Source: Terana coerulea
Taxonomy: Eukaryota; Basidiomycota; Agaricomycetes; Polyporales; Phanerochaetaceae
DNA: 64,000 nucleotides
Reading direction: 5' to 3'
NCBI GenBank assembly: GCA_024811115.1
Contig: JAKOGH010000390.1
Location: 1 to 64,000 of the forward strand
The notes under the pieces are model-generated. The model had not been told where the DNA came from, made no database searches, and was given only the letters and a program-made list of their open reading frames with translations. The translations under genes were made by a program, and so were the position numbers. Shown here piece after piece: positions 1 through 12,160 of the stretch; within the stretch, counting starts at the first letter, position 1, and each line of letters opens with the position of its first letter.

Positions 1-124
1 CTTACTCTTGACATCAACAATAGGAAGACACTACGTTCTACTAGCTTCTCCGCACTGTAGCATACGTATCCGCTCATGTACTTTTCTACATCTCATCCCA
101 ATATTATGGTGGGCACGACTCAAC
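1..124. other. Unique left flank of the macro-repeat array
   Basis: These 124 bases have no counterpart upstream of the second or third repeat unit. They are therefore the only left flank of the 13.5-kb array in this window, and may be the native upstream sequence of the bHLH gene. No gene or regulatory motif is recognised. Confidence 0.6.
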
Positions 125-903
125 TACTAGTACTACCATCTTGGGCGTGTACACTGCCCACCACGTGGAGGGACTGCCGCCCGCAGACCACGTTGCCTCG
201 TTGCATGACAGGCGGGCAGGCTCACCGAGTTTCCATATTATTGCCCAAGCAGCATTGCTCGCTGCGCGCGCCGGCGACCACGGCGGGATGAACGTCGGAC
301 ACGGCCCTCACGGCGGCGCCAAGCCAGGTGAATCGGCATTCGGCGGGCCCGAGCGCATTGCCCAAAATAAGACCGCTGCACCTTCCACAACCAACCAACG
401 CCATTCGCCGCTCACGCCCTTGGCCCCCTCGAGTTCCTGCAGAACCAGCGCCGCGGGTCGATCACGGACCCTCTCTGCACGCCGCGGGGGCGAGCGGCCT
501 CGCCAGTCTCAACCACTCTCCGCCGGCCAACGCGAAATCTGGCCTGGGGCGGCACCTCGATCCGTCTGCTACTCTCGGTCGGTCGTCTCCTTCTCTCCGT
601 CCCCCGCTCGAGTACTCACGCCGGGCACTGTTTCCAGCGAAACTACAGTCGTCACCACCGTACAAGTTTGGTGAAGCATCAAGTGCACAGCCACCACCCG
701 AGAGCACTAGCCCTAATCTCCGCAGATTACTGAGGTCACCGTCGACTGAGACATTGGACCGCCCATCTGCAGACAGAGGAAAGGAACGGGGATTGTTACA
801 GGGTCAAGGTATTTGCGTCTCTATGTCGCGAGGATGTACAACTGCTGAGATATAGGTTGCATTCATTTCATAAGGGTCCAGCGACGCCGACGATAGCACA
901 CAG

Positions 904-2309
904 ATGGACATCGACGCACGAACGGTGGAACAGCAAATACTTCCCAAGCCGGCTTCAACAGGAGATTACGAGTAGAAGGCCTTCGCTTGCAGGTGCGTCT
1001 CGTCGTGTCTAGTGTTGCCGGGAGGTGGAGGTACCTCCGAGGTAAGGTCCCCTTTCGCTGCTGCGAGGTGGCAAAATCTTGCCTCGGTGGCACCTCGAGG
1101 TACCTGGAGGTCGCAGGAAGCTGGAGTTACCTCCGTCACCTCCAGTGGCACGTGACGCCGTGCTGTGCTCCAGCAGCAACAGCAGCGATGGAGGTGAACC
1201 CGGAGGTGGAGCATCCACCACCACCTCGAGGTACAGCGAGGTGAGCGAACTCCGACACTCGAGTTACCTCCACCTCCACCTTCCGGCAACACTAGTCGTG
1301 TCTGTGTCCCGAGCATGCCCTTACCTGCTGCATGTCGCCCGTAGGCACGAAGCGCAAAATGAGCTCTGAAATCGCACCTGGCCAGACGGACATAGATCCA
1401 CAATTGATAGGGCCTGGCGTACCCAGCGTGATGAATGTTGATAGTGAGGGCCCTGCGCCAAAGCGACGAAGTTCTGCGTTCGACACCTCCCGCCTCGCCC
1501 AGCTGAACCTGTACGACCGCCGCAATTCTGTGGACGCCCGCGGGAGCACGCCGAGCGGTGGGGAGCGCAGGAGGAGGGCCGTGGTGGAACAACGAGAGAC
1601 GCGATTCAGCCGGTACGCCAGTTTTCGCCAACACGCCGCTGACTGCAGGCGGCTACACGAGCACGCCGCCGTCCTCGGCATTCTCCGGCGACTCGCCACA
1701 TGGCCGTCCTCCGCCCGGCATCGCCACTTTCGCGTGGCCAACTGGCAATCCGCCCGCCGACCCCGCCCAGCACGCCCAACCACCCCCGCCCGCACCCAGC
1801 GACCCCGCGATGTCGGCCAACGCGCAAGGCCCGTACGACCCCAGCCTCGTCATGCTGCCCCCGGCACGTTTCCGCAGGACCGCAGAATGTCCGTGCCCGC
1901 CATTGCCCCAGAAAATGTCCCTGCGTCCCCGCGTCTGGCCCAGCACGGGCCCTCAGATCACGCTCACGCCCTTCGTCGCGTGCGCGGACGGGCGCAGCGC
2001 CAGGAACGAGCGGCGAGCAGTCGCCCGGGCCATCCACCTCGACGACAGAAGATATCCCCGTCGTCGTCGTCGTCGCTTCCGCTCTCAAAGGACCTTGGCT
2101 CCACGCCGTATTCGCGCTCGCCAGAGCTGAGGGTGTCGCACAAGTTGGCAGAGAGGAAGAGGCGGAAGGAAATGAAGGATCTGTTTGACGAGTTGCGGGA
2201 CCAGCTGCCTGCCGATAGGGGGATGAAGGCGAGCAAGTGGGCGATCATGAGCAAAGGTGCGCACGCTGCGCTGCGCTTTCGCGTCTGGGCACTGACGCAT
2301 CGCGATCCC
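904..2309 (+). pseudogene. Truncated bHLH transcription-factor gene, copy 1
   Basis: This is a 5' fragment of the bHLH gene whose full version lies at 27848-29630. It keeps exon 1, the 353-base-class first intron and exon 2 up to the loop after helix 1, then breaks inside intron 2. Exon 1 has lost two bases near 973, giving an immediate TAG. The exon 2 frame is also disturbed at homopolymer runs. Helix 2, needed for dimerisation, is absent. At the end of helix 1 the conserved Glu and Leu (WEIL) are changed to WAIM. The basic region ([12 protein letters not shown]) is intact. An alternative splice acceptor at the start of segment B could still produce a fusion transcript (see findings). Whether it is transcribed cannot be told from sequence. 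Confidence 0.85.
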
Positions 2310-5300
2310 TCAACAGACAGCTCCCACTACAACGCGGCTGGCACGCTTTTACGTGAGTCACTTCTATCTCGTTTGCAAGTTCTCTGACCTACGTTGACTT
2401 GAACAGATAATCCTTCGATGCTGGCGGGGTGTCAAGGTGCAGCGCGGTTGGGCACTGTAGGGGCGCGAGGTGCAATTGTGCAATTGAAACTAGGAGAAGG
2501 GTGTGTTGTAGACAGAGCCATGTGTATTAGTTAAAGCAGAAATATATTTGTTTCACCGCCATTCTTGTTTGCTCGAACGCGGTGGGTAATGCTGGTGCGA
2601 CGCAGACAACAGGCCTCTGCAGAGCTAGACGCAGTGTGCTTCTTCTTTGTGGCGTCGAGCCCTTGGCGCCCACCCATCTCTCTCGTTCCCTCCCATCATC
2701 TCTCCCTTCCTCGTCCGTCCACTCGTGTCCCGTCCCATTCGACACCTCAGATTGCTTTGTATCCCATGTTGGCACTCGCCGTACATATATCATATGCCCT
2801 GGTCGAGTGCCGCGCGCGTAGGCCGACTCGAAGTCGCCAGCCCACCAGCAAAGTCCCACCACACCGACATCCCACTTCATCGCGCCCTCTCGACTCTGCA
2901 CACGCCGTCCCGTCGCAAATGACACCTCTAGATTTATTCAAAGATATGAGCGAGTGCGGCGGTCAAAAATGGCGTGGAGACATCGAGTGCACCGACTGCT
3001 ACAGCGACCGCAGGTTCCGCGCTTTCCACGAGGAAAGACCTCTTCCCTCTCAACCTCTCCGGCACCCACGATGTGTCTAGCAGCCTAAAAATTCTATACA
3101 CCAGTGCTTTAGCCTACGAAGAACGCAAGGGTCGCGTCGCAAGTCCGTGCGCGCGTCCGTCGACTTCCGGCGTCGTGCTCTTTGACCGCATGGTCCAGAG
3201 CAAGGTGAGGTCAACTCGCAGCCAGAAGGTCGACAAGCACCAAAGCCTTGGTTGAAGCTGAGTGCATAAAGGTGAATAAAACATTCTTTCAAATTCTGAG
3301 AGCAGCTGCTTACGAGAAGGCAAAGTTGGGGCTCGCAGACTACCAGCCAAGATACCCGAGGGCCGACATCCTCGTCCTGCTCCCGCATACCTGACCAAGT
3401 CACAACAGCCGACTTGAACCCTGACCCCAGCGCACGTCCACCAGCCGTCCACGGCATGAACACCATGCGTCCCGACGCTTTGACGCGTAATTATTAACCG
3501 GGGCACGAGAATTGTGCAGGCGGCCTTCGGGTTCCTGCGCACCTCGCCAGGACGCCGTGCAGCGGGTACGCTCGCTCCAGAATTGGTACGTTCGGACGCT
3601 CATATTTTGCCTTTACTGCAACTTATGTCATCTCGCTCAGGTCACTCGTTCGCTCCAGCCCTCTCACTCGCCGTGGAGGTGACCGCGGCATTGCGCGCAG
3701 ACGCCACTGCGCAGCCCAACCCGCCCAAGGCTCCGCAACTGTCGTCGCAGCCTGGCGGCCTGATCGTCATCTATTCATTGGCTAATGTACATATCACCCG
3801 TGCAGCGACTGCCATTCGCCCCATATCCCAAAGTCTCGCCTGTCCGGCGGCAGCGGTTTTGACGTACTCGGACGCACACGGCGGCTTAGGCGTCGGGTGC
3901 AACGCGCCGACGCGGCAAGCCGCTCTCTGTGGTCCAGCCGTTGCGCAAGTCAACTATGCTCGACGTCGCGGTGCCGCGGCTTCCTCGGTAAGCATCGTTC
4001 GCCCCGCCTCGGCCGCGTTTGTACTCAATCAGACACAGCAGATGCAATCGAGCGGGAAAGGTCTGGACGCGGAATGCGCGCGCCGGCATGATGGGCCAAG
4101 AGAGAAAGGGCGCATGCACCGCACGAGAGAACGCGACGGCCGAGTCGCTGTGGCAAACATCGCAGACGCTGCACAGCTGCGGCACGGTGTAGCCGAGTCA
4201 AATGTGCGTGCGCACGCCGCCTGCACCATTTCCACTGCGGCGGCGAGTACGCGAGGAGCAAAGCAGCACGCGGCGGCTGGCGCGCCTGCCCGCGTACAAA
4301 GCGTCAGCCCAGTGCACCGAGAACGGAAAACAAAAGACATACCGGCGCAGAGAAAGTTGAGCGCTGCAGAGCCGCTGCGCTCGCGCCTGCACGACAGGGC
4401 GTGCTCCGTCGCGCAGCATGCCGCCGAGTACATGATGCGATATGGCGCTGCGACAGCGCAAAGAGCAGGCCTCGCAAGCTCCAGGGAGACTGCTCCGCGA
4501 ACGACAAGCTGTAAAGGCCAGTCGCGAGACGTCTTCTCCGGTGGATGCAAGCTGGAGTGCTTTGCGCCCAGCTGAAGTTCTGGCGGAGAGGACGTCAACA
4601 TCGCCTACAAGTGAATATGCGGATGCCTATATACATATATGTCAGCCTACGAGGCCCCAGAACAGAATAAATGGCGCACCGCAGTAGTGGACGACGTCTC
4701 AGAGCAGGACGACCGCACAGGACGATGGGATGCCAACTCCACGGCGATGTCGAACGCGCTCAACTCGCGTTCGCTCACCAACACGGCATGGCTGCCCGCA
4801 AGCACGAGTTGCCAGCGAGTGCGACACACGTCCCTCCATGCCCAGCACGGATGCGCCGAACCCTCGCCGCCGGTGCAGTTGCTGCGGGTAAAGGCATGGC
4901 GCACGCCTTCCCCGTTGAGCCGCCGCACATACAAGTTGATGAGGCAATACGGCTGTGAGCGAGGAGGGCTATGAGCAACATCACCAGTAGGGAGGTAAGC
5001 AAAGACTTGCTTGAAGGTCCCTGCACGCCCGGTACTGACGCCTCGCGATACAGTAATTGGACACCTGTGTACCGGGAGTTACGGCGCGGCGTGTGTCTCG
5101 TAAGGAGATGATAGCTGTGTCGTGCGGTTCGACACGGGGACGTAGAGAAAAGACTGATGAGATAGGCACACGCAATGTATATTAACATCATGAATAGTAA
5201 TAAATAAGTGTTTAACGTACCCGCTAGTAGAAAAGGCATCTGAACGACACCAACCACACGCCGGTCTTGCCGCCTCGCATGTAAACACCCCGAGTCAGCC

Positions 5301-6310
5301 CGAGTATAGAAGAAAGAATCGGCCCTTGTGGCTCAGTCAGTATTAGTACTTGATACGAGTGTAATAGAACGACGTACTGGTCTATACGGCGCCCCCTTGC
5401 ACCGCAATATATAACCCCATGCGCGTTATTCTGTAGCATTGGTGCTTGACTGAGAGGCCTATAAACGAGAGGACGTGAGTTATCTATTCTGTTATAAGAC
5501 CTCTTCCAAAATCTCTTACCGCGACTAATCTCCATAGCGCATTCATCACGGCCATTACCGGCGTAGCTATAGAACGAGGTCAGTAAACGGTCTCGTGTTG
5601 TGCATACTCGACCTATATAGACAGTTTGTGGTTGTAGTCTACTGAAGCGGCTGCAAATGTATACAGACAAGTACTACTGATAAAACACTTGTTTGGTACA
5701 TTGCGAGGAGCGGTGGTCAAAGATGGTTAGCATCCTGGTCATAGTACATGCTGGTAACAATGAGACCAGCTCAACATACCTAGAGACAAGGATGTAGATA
5801 TGTCTGAGGGAGCGCCATTAACAAGGCTGTATCGGCTTCATGTACATTGCGAGGAGTGGTGGTCGGACGCGGTCGGCACGGTCTCGGTGATTACGACGGC
5901 GCAACCCCTAGTAAGTCGTTGTGAAGGGCGTACACTGCTATTGAATGAGAGTCAATACTTACTGATATCCCGTGCTACTGCAATAGTTGACGACGAGCAC
6001 CAATAACGACGAAGTGGACTCATGTACAAGGGCTTTAAGGTTAAGGTTAGCGTCTGCTTGGAATATATAGGATAACACGATAGTGTGTACCAGTATAGAT
6101 TGAAAGGGGAGGGAATCGACGGTCGGGCGCGCAGTTTTCGGCGGAAGGCGCATGCCCCCAGTGTTCTCAACATTGTCTCGGGCTGCGATTTCGAGGTGCT
6201 GAGCATAGTAGGACGTAAACCAACATATTCGTAAGCAATGCAACGCGTGACAGAGACTACAAGACATACCGTATGATGGGCAGGTAGACTCATGGCCTAC
6301 GGAATGTCGC

Positions 6311-6745
6311 GTCCACGCCGCACGACGCCTGATGAACGCTCGCGAGGCGAATTCAGCGGCATCGTGCATGTGCAGGGACGTAGGATGATCATCGCTACAA
6401 GGGGATGAAAAATCTGTATATATAAGGTTAGTATAAGCCGTTTACATGATCTAAGGCAATATTACCTAAATATTGCGCATGGGGAGTTGCATGAGAGGTA
6501 TGTCGATGGATGAAGCCGATAGACTCTCACGTCCACACCACACGACGCCCGATAAACGCTCGCGAACCGAATCCGGCGGCGTCGTGCATGTGCAAGGACG
6601 TGGGATAATCGCCCCACAAGGGCATGTGTTATCTATATATACAAGGTCAGTCTAAGCCATTTACCGTAGTCTAAGGTGACCTTACCTGGATGTCGCGCAT
6701 GGGGAATGATGAATTGCATGAGGGGTATGTCGATGGACGAAGCCT
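6311..6745. repeat. 220-bp direct repeat, two diverged copies (unit 1)
   Basis: Two adjacent copies about 220 bases apart. GTCCACGCCGCACGACGCC at 6311 matches GTCCACACCACACGACGCC at 6531, followed by shared CGTGCATGTGCAGGGACGT-type sequence. The string ATGGGGAGTTGCATGAGAGG at 6479 matches an equivalent near 6700. Both contain GTATGTCGATGGA followed by GAAGCC. Identity is roughly 80-85% by eye. Confidence 0.75.
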
Positions 6746-8133
6746 GCTTCTCGCCAACGGTCAAGGCGGCAGGCGCAGCTTGGGTTGGCATTCAAAAGGC
6801 GCTCCAGGACGCCTCATTGCACGGCTGTAGTCATCGGATCAGTAATAGTAGTAAGCTCATCTGAACGGCCGCGTACCCGTATAGTGATCGACAGTTAGTA
6901 CTTGTACTAGTAACAGCGCCATAGAGTACTCGAGCGCGGTGGCTTCTACCAAAACCCTATGGATGACTGCTCAAAATACATTCAGAGTGAGGCTGTGTCA
7001 TTACTTACCTATGACCGTAGTTGCGCGCTTGTAACTTCTCTGATTTAACATCTGTGCCCTGAAGCGAAATCTCGTTAGCCATTGCTTCATGATCAACAAT
7101 ACGGAATACGTACTGGCATACTATGCAACATGCCGTCCCACGCGACGAGCGAGTGGGAAATGGCGTGCGTAGCTTGCGGGAGATATTTTTGCCGTCTTGG
7201 CAGCTTCGGGGTCCCAGGTCACGACGCGCCGTATCGCCTCAAGCAGCAGACGCCAACGGCGCGCCGTCGGGCATGTTGACAGTGCGGTAAGTACGGTAAT
7301 AACCGTCATAAGCACTCGCTCATCTGTGCACATCAGGTCAGTAATTATGGCGGCACCGCAGAAGCGACTGCACACCTGTTGGATATCACAGTCTCCAGTG
7401 ATTGATCATTCTGCCATGGTACGGCCGCAGTAAAACCGTACAAGCCCTACTGACGTTCGTTCAATGTATTTTCGAGAAGCGCACAGTTACTTACCTGGAC
7501 TGACTGGCTATCGACTATAGCTCCGTTCACTATTAGAGCCAGGTTTCGTAAGTCCGCGTTACACGGTCAATGGTATCGAGTACGTACCGATCTTGTTCAA
7601 AGCGACATCAACTCGGCGTAACGAGCGAGTGGGAAATGGCGCGCATACCGTGAGCAAACGGTCTGTACTGAACGTGGTATGAGCGTTTGGTATGGCGAGA
7701 CTAGCGAGCGGGATGACTTACGCAACAAGCTGCCAAACTAAGCTGCCAATCTCGTGCAATTCGGTCAGTAGATAGTGGGACGTGAAAAGAGCTGGTGCTC
7801 ACCTCGGCCGTACCGTGCAGCCGCAACGAGACACAATCTCTACGTAATGTTACAGGCATACTAGATGAGCGTAAGAACAGCTGTAAACAAGAATTCAAAG
7901 TCAGCGTGAGGGTCACTACAAATGGACAAGCTCGCACTTACCATTCAATGATCGCCCTGGTTGGGCGTTGTCGGAGCGGCGAGAACGAAGCGGAAAATGA
8001 GCAGGAACAGCGTCTGGGACAACGAGGGAAGGTGAAAGCGCGAGCAGCACGGCAGACGAAAGGGCCAGCTGTAGAGAGCAGAAGGTAAAGCGGGTGCTGA
8101 GTGGCGAAGGTGAGGATAAGGGAATGAGAGGAA

Positions 8134-8165
8134 GGGAGGAGGAGGAGGAGGAGGAGGAGGAGAGG
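8134..8165. repeat. GGA trinucleotide microsatellite (unit 1)
   Basis: An uninterrupted run of about nine GGA triplets follows a purine-rich stretch. The copy in unit 2 is at about 21628-21660. Confidence 0.85.
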
Positions 8166-9643
8166 ATGCAGTTTCAGCCATCCTCTTCGCATCCTTTATA
8201 CCTTCCGGCTCGGCACTTTCGGCCTCTCCAACCCTCTACCCAGTCACGCCTCTGACCCCCGTTTCACACGTCGCACCCGCACGCCCGGAACGCTCCAACT
8301 GCTGAGTGGGACGGTAACGTAGAAAGGGCCGAAATTGAGTTCGGCTCTCTCTTCGTTGTCGCCCCAGCACAGCGGTTTGATCGCACATCTTCTGGAGCGC
8401 GCGCTCCATCACGGCATGCCGTGAGCTTGCGCTTGCGTTACGAGGTCCGTCCGTTGGAAGACTCGCTTGCGCAAGCCGTCCAGAGCGTGCGGGAAGGCTT
8501 CTCGCACGATTCCACGGCCTGTCAGTATCCAGGTACATTCGGTATCCGAATAGTGTGCACACCTCGGCTAAACGAGACCCTCAATCCGCGTCGGCTGGCC
8601 TGGCCTTGGTGGGACGTCATTCCCATTCTGTAGGCTTCAGCAAGCCTGCCGCGCAGGTGGAGCGCAAATTCAATGTCTGAGGAAAAACTAAACACTGAAA
8701 AACAGCGCAGATGATACTCACATGTTGATGCCACATTATTAACGTCAAGAATAGGTGAAGCCGGAGTATTGAGCAGGCCATGTCGTGGGCGGAGACAAGT
8801 CGAGCGTGAGCGACGCAGGGTGCTGTGAGGGCGCTGAGCGTGCTTCTTCTTTGTGGCGTTGATGGCTTGCCATCTTTGGCCGCTTTTCGGTAAAATTCCG
8901 GCATTCGTCCCAAGCCCCGACCTACTTGGACTGAAATCCACGCCCAGCTTCCGCGCCTTTCGTCCATGTCGATGTTGACAATTGCGGGAATTGTGGTACA
9001 ATCCGGACGCTTCTGAGCAAGCACACATTCCTCTTCCACTCAGCTCACTCAGAACGAGAGATTTCGCTTTCAGCACATTTTACTAACCACACATATTTTG
9101 CACTGAACTAGCCTACAGGACTCTGGGACGTTCACCTATATTTTTCTGCATACCTGCGAGCCTTTAGAAAAGGCACTGAGGCGTAACTTGAGCAGAGGAC
9201 AATGATCAATCAAGCCGCAGATGGTTCAGGCTTGTTTCTCGTCATACCACCCACGTTCACACGTCTGGGCTCCGGAAACCAGAATACAAGCATCAGAAAG
9301 TTACTGAATTGTTGATAATACCAGAATAGATGTATTAACAAGCAGCCACTCCAAGCGAGCAATGAGACCATGCAACCGGCACTGCGAAAGTGCCGCTGTT
9401 GGGTGTTGCATCATGTTTGGTGCACTGTAGCCAAGGCACGCGTCCGGCAGCTGTGATGTCCCTTCGCGTGGGCAGAGACGGAACAAGGGTGCGTGAGACT
9501 TGCACCCTGTCCGGCATTAGTATGAAAAGTTCCCTATTGATCCGTGACATCATGCTCACTGCTCCATAAGCATCTGCTTGAATATTGCCAGCACACAGTG
9601 CACCTGCAAATTCAGCCATTAGTCCATCACATATCTTTAGCAG

Positions 9644-9693
9644 TACCAGCATAGACCAGCAGGACTTTACAGTTCTGCCAGTCTATGCTGGTA
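9644..9693. repeat. Inverted repeat / stem-loop (unit 1)
   Basis: TACCAGCATAGAC at 9644-9656 is perfectly complementary to GTCTATGCTGGTA at 9681-9693, leaving a 24-base loop. The arms extend imperfectly outward through a TCTTT-A/G-GC-like block on each side, better matched in unit 2 than here. It could be the core of a small palindromic element. Confidence 0.7.
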
Positions 9694-11177
9694 TGGCCAA
9701 AGACATGTATGCAGGACAATAATCCAGGTGGGTCTGAAACTTCTGATCAGAATTTAGTCAGTTGCGCCCATCTCGAGGTGCCAGCTCGAGATGTCGCCTA
9801 TGTACTCCACCTCGTAACTGCATGCCGTAGTATTTCCCGTGGTTCTGATCCCGTGTCAAAACGGTGCTGCCCGGTATCCATGCCCACGTCCCGGTGTTTG
9901 AAGTCACGCGTCCTCTGTGTATCCAGAGTTATGTCAGCTCCCACCATGGCCTCACACCGTAAACCCTCTTTGAATTAATCTACATTGGCCTACCATAGTT
10001 TCCATCCTACACCTTCACTCAAACCCTGCACTATTCTCCATATCCTGACTAGCATCAATTTCACAAGCTATCTATTATCCCACCTCGCCATTCCATGCCC
10101 GAGCAGCCAGCAACTTGAAGGCAAAACGCGGCGACGTTGTGGTGCACTGCATCCTGGTGAGTTCGATGGCCTCTGCCATGGTGCATACATAGCTGACGCC
10201 TCAAAGTTCGGCATCCCGTCGTCTTGTGGACCTTGGCGTCTGCACTGTGCCATAAGCCCCGACTCGCAGAAGCGGCCAGAAAAGCGCGTCGACGACTGGA
10301 GTCCATCGCGCGCGTGTCGCCAAAACGCAACAGATCGCATTCCGGCGACCAAGGCGTTGTCGGCGGATAGGCAAGCACAGGCCAATGTGGCGGCTGCAGA
10401 GGAAGTGGCGGGAGGATGACGAGAACGCGCGGGGCGCGTTGCGCAGCCAACGGCGCGCCGACACAGGTGCGCACATTTCGAGTGATTGCACGCGCAGGGC
10501 CGCGACGCCTTGCGCGCACCGTCTCGTGGTTGCCAACTGGAGCTGACGGCGCCGTTCCGCAGGTGCGTTCATCGCTCGGGCGAGGTAACCGTCCATGCCA
10601 TCGGGATGGGCAGGCTGAGCGACGCGTCGCCGTCGGCGGTGAAAACAAACACGAGCGACCTACGAAGAAGGGTAAGTACAGATCGACTGGACGTAAAACG
10701 TGGCAGAAGCTTACCTCGACTTCCTGCGTAGTTGTCGGCCGTGCGGACACAGCTCTCCCTCGCGACCTTTCGCCGACGCGCACGGGTGCATGCCGGGATA
10801 CAGCATTTCGTGCAGCCGTGTATCGACACGCGGGTAGATTTGATGTTGGGGGCCTTGGACGGAGGCCTCGTCGTCTGCTGCTCGGTGCGCTCAAGTACTC
10901 TGCGACCATTCGACGCCCAGCGAACCGGCCATCTCGGTGTTGCAGCGCGTTTCCAGAGCACGACGGCCGGTTCATTGCCCGTAAAGAGCGGCCGTGCGTC
11001 GAGCGGCGCGCCCGTAAAGCGGCGGTTGTATCTTCATCGACGGGGCCGCCGTGCGACGTTCCTCTCGACGTCGCGTGAGCGATTTCGCCTGCTGCCTTGC
11101 CAAGGCCTCCCGGTACCCGGAGGAGAGGGTCGCGAGCGCGAGAATAGCGGTGTCGGTAAGCCCTGAACTCATCCTGT

Positions 11178-11690
11178 CGAGGCCTTTCGGGTTGACTTTC
11201 AATAGACGCCCGTGTGTTCATCCCCAGACGAAAACGACGCCCCCGGCGCCGGGAGTTTGACAATGGGCTGCGGGATGCCGTCGCGTGTGCCGCCCTGCAG
11301 CTCGACGCGAACACCCGCAGCGACGCCGACGAGGGCTTCTCGTCTCCGAGCAGGGCCCGCGAGGGCCCTGCGAGATCTCTTCGTCACCGCGTCGGTCTCT
11401 GCGAGAGGCGGTAGCGGTGGCATGCGGGCGACGCAGGTGCGCTCGACGTTCATGCTCCAGAGGCCTTTCCGGCTGACGTTTAATAGACGCCCGTGTGTCC
11501 ATCTTTAGGCGAAAACGACGCCTCGTGCGCCGAGATGTTGACAACGCGCTGCGGGATGCCGCCGCGTACGCCGCCCTGCGGTTCGACCACGGCGCGTGAA
11601 GCCTCCCTGACGAGGCTCCTCGTCTCTCGAGCAGGGCCCGCGAGGGCCCTGCGAGGTCGTGTTCTCGCCGACTTCGCCTCTACCGGGCGC
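11178..11690. repeat. 280-bp direct repeat with conserved hairpin (unit 1)
   Basis: Two diverged copies start at AGGCCTTTCGGGTTGAC (about 11180) and AGGCCTTTCCGGCTGAC (about 11460), followed in both by AATAGACGCCCGTGTGT and GCGGGATGCCG. Each copy carries the identical hairpin GCAGGGCCC-GCGA-GGGCCCTGC at 11350-11371 and 11631-11652. Sequence around the hairpin differs between copies, but the hairpin does not. Confidence 0.75.
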
Positions 11691-12160
11691 GTCGCTGATC
11701 CATTTTGGCGTTCTACGACAGAACGGCGTCCCGTGACCAACATCCTCGCAGTCGCGCGTCGCAAGGGATGGGCGTGGGCAGGCGAACCGGTGCGGCGCGT
11801 GCGGTTTCATGAGCCGCTGCGACGGTCATGCTGATGGTCGATGTTGCCGTTCCGCAACAGATCGGCGTCCCGCGACCGAGGTCCCCGTGCCGGCATGTCG
11901 TCGACATTGCGTCCTGAAGCCCCACTGGTGATGTCGGATGGCCGTTGCGATGGACGCGTGCGGGCAGCACGCGTCGTTGGGACGAAGAGGCCGCGCCGCG
12001 GCGGATTGCGTCGTTCCGCAATAGATCGCCGTCCGACGACCGACGGCCTGGGCTTTTCAAGGCCCAAGCGACGCCGCTGGATGCCGTGGACGTGTGTCGA
12101 CGTGCGGTGCGACGGAGGGACGGCGGCTGTCCCGAGTCTCGGGGCCGATTTCGTCGTTCC

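Noticed and set aside
3514..4575. 353-codon open frame in segment B
   Set aside because: Low-complexity Ala/Arg composition, several overlapping frames of similar length on both strands, no domain, and the unit 2 copy is split by a one-base change.
6030..6055. Telomere-like TTAAGGTTAAGGTTAG string
   Set aside because: Only about two and a half imperfect units within a duplicated internal segment, with no TTAGGG array anywhere in the window.
10061..11314. 417-codon minus-strand open frame
   Set aside because: It lies in the GC-rich block where stop codons are scarce in every frame. It shows no motif, and the equivalent in unit 2 is broken into shorter pieces.
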